Source of the DNA: Patescibacteria group bacterium
Lineage (GTDB): Bacteria; Patescibacteriota; Microgenomatia; UBA12405; JAHJSD01
Assembly: GCA_018830585.1 (NCBI GenBank)
Contig: JAHJSD010000014.1
Coordinates: forward strand, 1 to 16,546
Direction: 5' to 3'
Length of the DNA: 16,546 nucleotides
Part shown: positions 13,178 through 16,546 of the stretch, one piece after another
Numbering within the stretch: position 1 is the stretch's first letter
Layout of the letters: the number at the start of each line of letters is the position of its first letter
Position numbers and translations under genes: made by a program
Notes under the pieces: model-generated
Databases searched by the model: none
Seen by the model: the letters and a program-made list of their open reading frames with translations, nothing else
What the model was told of the DNA's origin: nothing

Positions 13178-13346
13178 TTTTGGCCGCTTCTTTAACTTGG
13201 TCAATTAACTCCTGGTTGGTATCGTAAGCCATTTTTACCAACTTTTTTCTTTCGGGGCTTTTGTCTTTTGCCAGCAGTGATAGACAGTTTCTGATAATGG
13301 TCAGTTTTCCTAAAAAGTAGTGGCTGTTGATAGATATTTCCGCCAT
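13170..13346 (-). CDS. Small His-containing helical protein, possible stand-alone DHp/Spo0B-like phosphotransferase
   Basis: A 58-residue protein starting at an ATG preceded by a strong G-rich ribosome site (AAGGGGGGCAG). It reads SHYFLGKLTIIRNCLSLL at 8-25, then a second charged helix to the end, so it is essentially two helices. His9 sits where the phosphorylated histidine lies in a DHp domain. The spacing H-x4-K-L-x2-I-x3-L-S-L is like that of Spo0B (as I recall it, HDWMNKLQLIKGNLSL), and the second helix aligns with the second DHp helix of the kinase encoded two genes upstream. There is no ATP-binding domain, so it cannot be a kinase by itself. It lies between two receiver genes, 14 bases after one and overlapping the next by 8. 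An earlier start at 13397 would add an arginine-rich stretch overlapping the previous gene and is less likely. Confidence 0.65.
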   Translation of the reverse strand: MAEISINSHYFLGKLTIIRNCLSLLAKDKSPERKKLVKMAYDTNQELIDQVKEAAKNV

Positions 13347-13359
13347 CTGCCCCCCCTTT

Positions 13360-13764
13360 TTATATCTTAATCTTAAGATAACCCTTAACCTTTTCAATAA
13401 TCTCTCCGGGAGTGAGGTCGCTTTTAATCAGATAGCCGCTGATTCCCAAGGTTTTTCCTTTGGAGATGGCCATATCCTTGCTTAGGTTTGTCAGTAAAAC
13501 GATCGGGCCATTGGTCTTTTTCGGTTTCGGGCCTTTTCTTAATTTGGCCAAAAGCTCCAAGCCGTCCATTCTCGGCAGCATCACATCAAGCAGGATGAGG
13601 TCGTATCCGCCCTTGGCCATCTTAACGTATCCGTCCATGCCGTCTGAAGCGGTCTCGATAATGAAGCCTTCGTCTTCCAAAATTTCCTGATACAGCTCTC
13701 TGAGATATTGCTCGTCCTCGATAATTAAAATTCTTTTTTGGCCGTTTTTATCTTTTTGTTTCAT
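13360..13764 (-). CDS. Single-domain response regulator (first Rec of the cassette)
   Basis: A 134-residue receiver with all the key residues: acidic cluster EDE (16-18), phosphoacceptor Asp60 in DLILLDVMLP, Thr92 in VLLTN and Lys114 in YLIKSD. No output domain. It overlaps the 3' end of the kinase gene by 17 bases, which points to coupled translation and a kinase-regulator pair. It is about 40% like the second regulator by eye in the conserved blocks, so the two may descend from a duplication. In a relay order it would accept phosphate from the kinase and pass it to the small His protein encoded next. Confidence 0.92.
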   Translation of the reverse strand: MKQKDKNGQKRILIIEDEQYLRELYQEILEDEGFIIETASDGMDGYVKMAKGGYDLILLDVMLPRMDGLELLAKLRKGPKPKKTNGPIVLLTNLSKDMAISKGKTLGISGYLIKSDLTPGEIIEKVKGYLKIKI

Positions 13765-15904
13765 TTTTTCTCGCCCATCCTCTCGGTAAAGAAAAAGTAA
13801 AAATACTGCCCTTGCCCACTTTAGATTTTACTCGGATTGATCCCTTGTGTAAACCGACGATTTGTTTGGCGATGTATAATCCCAAGCCGGTTCCCGGAGT
13901 CTCGGCTATCTTTGAAAAAGAATGTTCTAAACGGCTGAACTTTTGAAAAAGTTTCGGCATATCCCGCTTGCTGATCCCCGCTCCGGTGTCGCTGATGCTG
14001 GTTTCTATTCTGTTGTCGGTTTTTCTGAAAAAGATTCTTGCTCTGCCCCCTTTGGGGGTAAACTTGATCGCGTTGTCGGTCAAGTTTTGAATTACTTCCC
14101 TGATCCTTTCCTGGTCGGCTTTGACTACGGTCTTTATTTTCGGGCTTTCCAGAACGAGACGGACATCTTTTTCATCGGCCTTGATTTTTAACTCTTGATA
14201 AACTTTTTTGGCCAGTTCGTGAAGATCAATTTCGACCATGTCCAAATCCAGCCGTTTTCCTTCGATCCTGGAAACAGTGAGCATATCTTTGACTAAAACA
14301 ATCATTCTTTCAACCGAAGTGTAGGCTCTGTCTAAATTCCTTCTGTTTCTGCTGTCTAAGGCTTTGCCCTTTTTCCGCATCACTAACCAGAGATAGCTTT
14401 TGATTGCCGTCATCGGCGTTCTTAACTGGTGGGAAGCGATGGAAACAAACTCGTCTTTCAAAGTAGACAATTCCTTCAGCCTGATATTGGCTCTCTGGAG
14501 TTTGCGGGTGGCGCGATCAACCTCTTTTCTTAAGGTGTCGCTAAACCGCTGGATTTTCTCATAAGCTTGAGCGTTTTCAATGGCTACTGTTAATTGCGGT
14601 GCCAGAATTTCTATTACTTCAATGTCTTGTTTGGAGTAAACATCTCCAGAAGACTTTCCCCCCAGAGCCAAAATACCCAAGTTTTTTTTATCTGCCCCAA
14701 GAGTTATATAAGCGCCAATGTTTAATTTGCGCATGATTTCTTTTATTTTGTTTTCTGGCAACTCTTCAAGGATCAAGAGTTTTTTTCCGGTCTCAACAAG
14801 CTCTTTTACTTCACTTAAACTGACTTCAGGAGTTTTTTGCCTTTTAGAATTTAACCAAACCACCTTTTGTCCCTTAACTAAAAATAAGGCCCCCCAGCTT
14901 AGCTTCATTTGTTGAGTCAATTCTAAGAAAAATTTTTGAGTTAGTGTTTTTAGCACCAACGTGGAGGCTATTATTTGACCTAAATCAGTCAAAAGCTTTT
15001 CTGAAACATAATGGCCCTTGAAAAAAATTTTATCAGTGACTTTTTCTAACCAGCGACGTAGTGCCTGGAACGAAAGAGCCACCAAGATGGTCAAGATCAC
15101 AGAAACCGTCAGTTGGTTAAAGTTCATATTAAGTGGCAGGATAAGAGAGCTGATCAGGAAAATACCGAAGGTATATATTGTCACTAAAACGGCAATCAAA
15201 AGAAAGTGGGAAATTGCTCGGGCAATAACTAAACGGATGTCCATTAGCCGGTGTTTGACGATAGCGTAGGTGACACAGCCCATCCAAAAAAAAGCAGAAA
15301 CTTGACCCAACCAATTAAATTCAAAAACTCCAAGGGTGGGCAAGATTAAGTTTGAGACTATCGCTATTAGTGAGGAAACAGAAAGCCCTAAGAGAACGTA
15401 GAGGACTTGTTGTTTGATTCTGGGCGATCCAGTGAAATATTTTTTTAGCAGGACAAAGTAACTGATAGTGAAAAACGAAGGAAGATAAATAAGGTAAAGA
15501 GTATAGGCCCAACCAAAAACGATAATTTTTTCACCAATCGAGGGAGTAATCACATTGACGATGACCGCTCCCGGAACCAAACAGAAAAAGGCAACTATTA
15601 AGTTTATCGAAACTATCAGGGTAATTAGCCACTTGTTGACTGGTTGGTCTGGAAAAGATAAACCAAAAAGAACAAAGGCGGAAGGAATAAAACTGGGGAA
15701 AAAGTAAAGAGCTCTGGCCCAAAACAGATCTGGTCCTGGACCAACCAGTCTATATAAAAACATCGCTAAGCACCAACCGACAACCCCAAAGACGGTTACT
15801 TCAAAAACGCGATAACTTACCCCCTGGGCTTTAAAGTGGACTACCAGTCCTAACAAGAAGCTGACAATCAGAGAAAGCAAAACCAAAAAACCGGCTAAAT
15901 CCAT
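13748..15904 (-). CDS. Membrane sensor histidine kinase with multi-span N-terminus and GAF domain
   Basis: A 718-residue kinase. The first ~280 residues hold about eight or nine hydrophobic segments, resembling the seven-span sensor region of HisKA_7TM kinases followed by two more helices. A GAF-like domain covers ~300-445, then a coiled coil (450-480). The DHp H-box is SIASHQLRTPMTAI with His492. The ATPase domain has the N-box NLTDNAIKF (607-615), G1 DTGAGI (639-644), F-box LFQKFSR (652-658) and G2 GTGLGLYI (671-678). All catalytic motifs are intact, so it should autophosphorylate. It starts 22 bases after the dehydrogenase gene and overlaps the first response regulator, so it heads the cassette ending with pilB. 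The signal sensed is unknown; a membrane or small-molecule cue through the seven-span and GAF parts is an inference. Confidence 0.95.
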   Translation of the reverse strand: MDLAGFLVLLSLIVSFLLGLVVHFKAQGVSYRVFEVTVFGVVGWCLAMFLYRLVGPGPDLFWARALYFFPSFIPSAFVLFGLSFPDQPVNKWLITLIVSINLIVAFFCLVPGAVIVNVITPSIGEKIIVFGWAYTLYLIYLPSFFTISYFVLLKKYFTGSPRIKQQVLYVLLGLSVSSLIAIVSNLILPTLGVFEFNWLGQVSAFFWMGCVTYAIVKHRLMDIRLVIARAISHFLLIAVLVTIYTFGIFLISSLILPLNMNFNQLTVSVILTILVALSFQALRRWLEKVTDKIFFKGHYVSEKLLTDLGQIIASTLVLKTLTQKFFLELTQQMKLSWGALFLVKGQKVVWLNSKRQKTPEVSLSEVKELVETGKKLLILEELPENKIKEIMRKLNIGAYITLGADKKNLGILALGGKSSGDVYSKQDIEVIEILAPQLTVAIENAQAYEKIQRFSDTLRKEVDRATRKLQRANIRLKELSTLKDEFVSIASHQLRTPMTAIKSYLWLVMRKKGKALDSRNRRNLDRAYTSVERMIVLVKDMLTVSRIEGKRLDLDMVEIDLHELAKKVYQELKIKADEKDVRLVLESPKIKTVVKADQERIREVIQNLTDNAIKFTPKGGRARIFFRKTDNRIETSISDTGAGISKRDMPKLFQKFSRLEHSFSKIAETPGTGLGLYIAKQIVGLHKGSIRVKSKVGKGSIFTFSLPRGWARKNETKR

Positions 15905-15926
15905 TCTTCAGTTTACCAACATTTAG

Positions 15927-16546
15927 TTACTGTTGCCAGTGTCTAGCTACTGTTTTAAAGTGTTCCGGGGTCAAGAGTCGGCCGTGGCTTTGAAGAGGAG
16001 CAAGTTGAAGATCGATGCCCGATTTCTCAATCAGTTGATATATCTCCTTGACTCTTTCTGGAGTGACTTTCCCAGGACCCATTGACAAACAATCGGCAAG
16101 ATTTACCCCCATCCTCTTTAAACGCTGTGCTACCACTGCTTGCGTTTCGCATCCATAAGAAGCAGCGTCCACTCCGCCTTTTTGCACCAGGCCGGTGGGG
16201 AATGTTCTGTAGGCAATGGGTTTGGCCAGCGGTTCACAAAAGGCTGTATTTTGTGAATGGGCCACTTCAGGGCTGACGTTGTGAGGTTGCCCGTCATCAA
16301 CACCAAAAGTACCTCTAAGCAAGCAGTCTGGATTAATAATTACCGGCTTTGGAACCCCGGCGGTTGTTACCCAGATCCTTGCCTCCCCGAACGCCTCTTC
16401 CGGTTCTTGCTTCACCAAGATTTCTATATTAGGGTTTTGGTTGCCAACATTTTCTCTTAGCTTTTTCGCCAGACGCTCAGCCACATCTTGCTGAGTATCG
16501 TAGAGAACAACTTTTTTTAAATTGTGCTCCGCTGCCATAATAGCCC
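15927..16546 (-). CDS. Rossmann-fold NAD(P) dehydrogenase, C-terminal part (5' end outside the window)
   Basis: About 206 residues of a larger protein. The frame continues past the window edge upstream of the ATG at 16538 (..A-I-M-A-A-E-H), so this ATG is probably internal and follows the glycine-rich nucleotide loop. VVLYDTQQDVAERLAKKL fits strand 2 with an acidic residue, favouring NAD. ARIWVTTAGVPKPVIINPDCL then GTFGVDDGQPHNV resembles the corresponding stretch of COG5322-type dehydrogenases and acyl-ACP reductases (IIVWVAS..P...VDGGYPKN). A cysteine lies in QNTAFCEPLAK and another in ASYGCETQAV. The substrate is not recognised; shikimate-, amino-acid- or acyl-type are all possible. It is followed 20 bases later by the kinase gene on the same strand. 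Confidence 0.6.
   Translation of the reverse strand, partial: AIMAAEHNLKKVVLYDTQQDVAERLAKKLRENVGNQNPNIEILVKQEPEEAFGEARIWVTTAGVPKPVIINPDCLLRGTFGVDDGQPHNVSPEVAHSQNTAFCEPLAKPIAYRTFPTGLVQKGGVDAASYGCETQAVVAQRLKRMGVNLADCLSMGPGKVTPERVKEIYQLIEKSGIDLQLAPLQSHGRLLTPEHFKTVARHWQQ

Overview
The window most resembles a member of the Candidate Phyla Radiation (Patescibacteria, probably Microgenomates-like). This is an inference from several things seen together: a compact type IV pilus locus, a LytR_C-domain protein beside PilM/PilO-like genes, an RRM-type RNA-binding protein, few clear Shine-Dalgarno sequences with -10-like boxes almost touching some start codons, and gene gaps packed with palindromic repeats of the 'CCTGCCTGCCGGCAGGCAGG' and 'CGTCATTCTGAG...' kinds. 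No rRNA or other marker gene is present to prove it.

Layout. Bases 3-116 hold the end of an RRM protein and 136-945 an UppP/BacA-type lipid phosphatase. After a repeat field (946-1450) comes a plus-strand type IV pilus cluster: pilC (1490-2707), a short repeat field, then four prepilin-like genes packed nearly end to end (2970-5919: GspH/FimT-like, a 476-residue PilV-like protein with a large C-terminal region, a PilW-like protein whose leader carries a repeat-derived insertion, and a PilX/GspK-like protein). After another repeat field comes the alignment subcomplex: a PilM-PilN fusion (6422-7831), a PilO-like protein and a LytR_C-domain protein (to 9241). A third repeat field (9242-10012) follows, then a minus-strand FAM173-like methyltransferase and a fourth repeat field.

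The rest is on the minus strand. Read in transcription order it is: a truncated Rossmann-fold dehydrogenase at the window edge, a membrane histidine kinase with GAF domain, a single-domain response regulator, a 58-residue protein resembling a lone histidine phosphotransfer (DHp/Spo0B-like) helix pair, a second single-domain response regulator, and the PilB assembly ATPase. All genes from the kinase to PilB overlap or nearly touch, so they look like one operon. The order kinase-Rec-His protein-Rec is that of a four-step phosphorelay placed directly before the pilus motor gene.

The genes together describe assembly (PilB, PilC, PilM-N, PilO) and decoration (four minor-pilin-like proteins) of a type IV pilus with dedicated signalling. 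PilT, PilD, PilQ and an obvious major pilin are not in this window. The other notable theme is the repeats: different palindromes are inserted into one another, usually at or near the centre of dyad symmetry, and several filled/empty pairs can be read within this window. One insertion has entered a coding region in frame.
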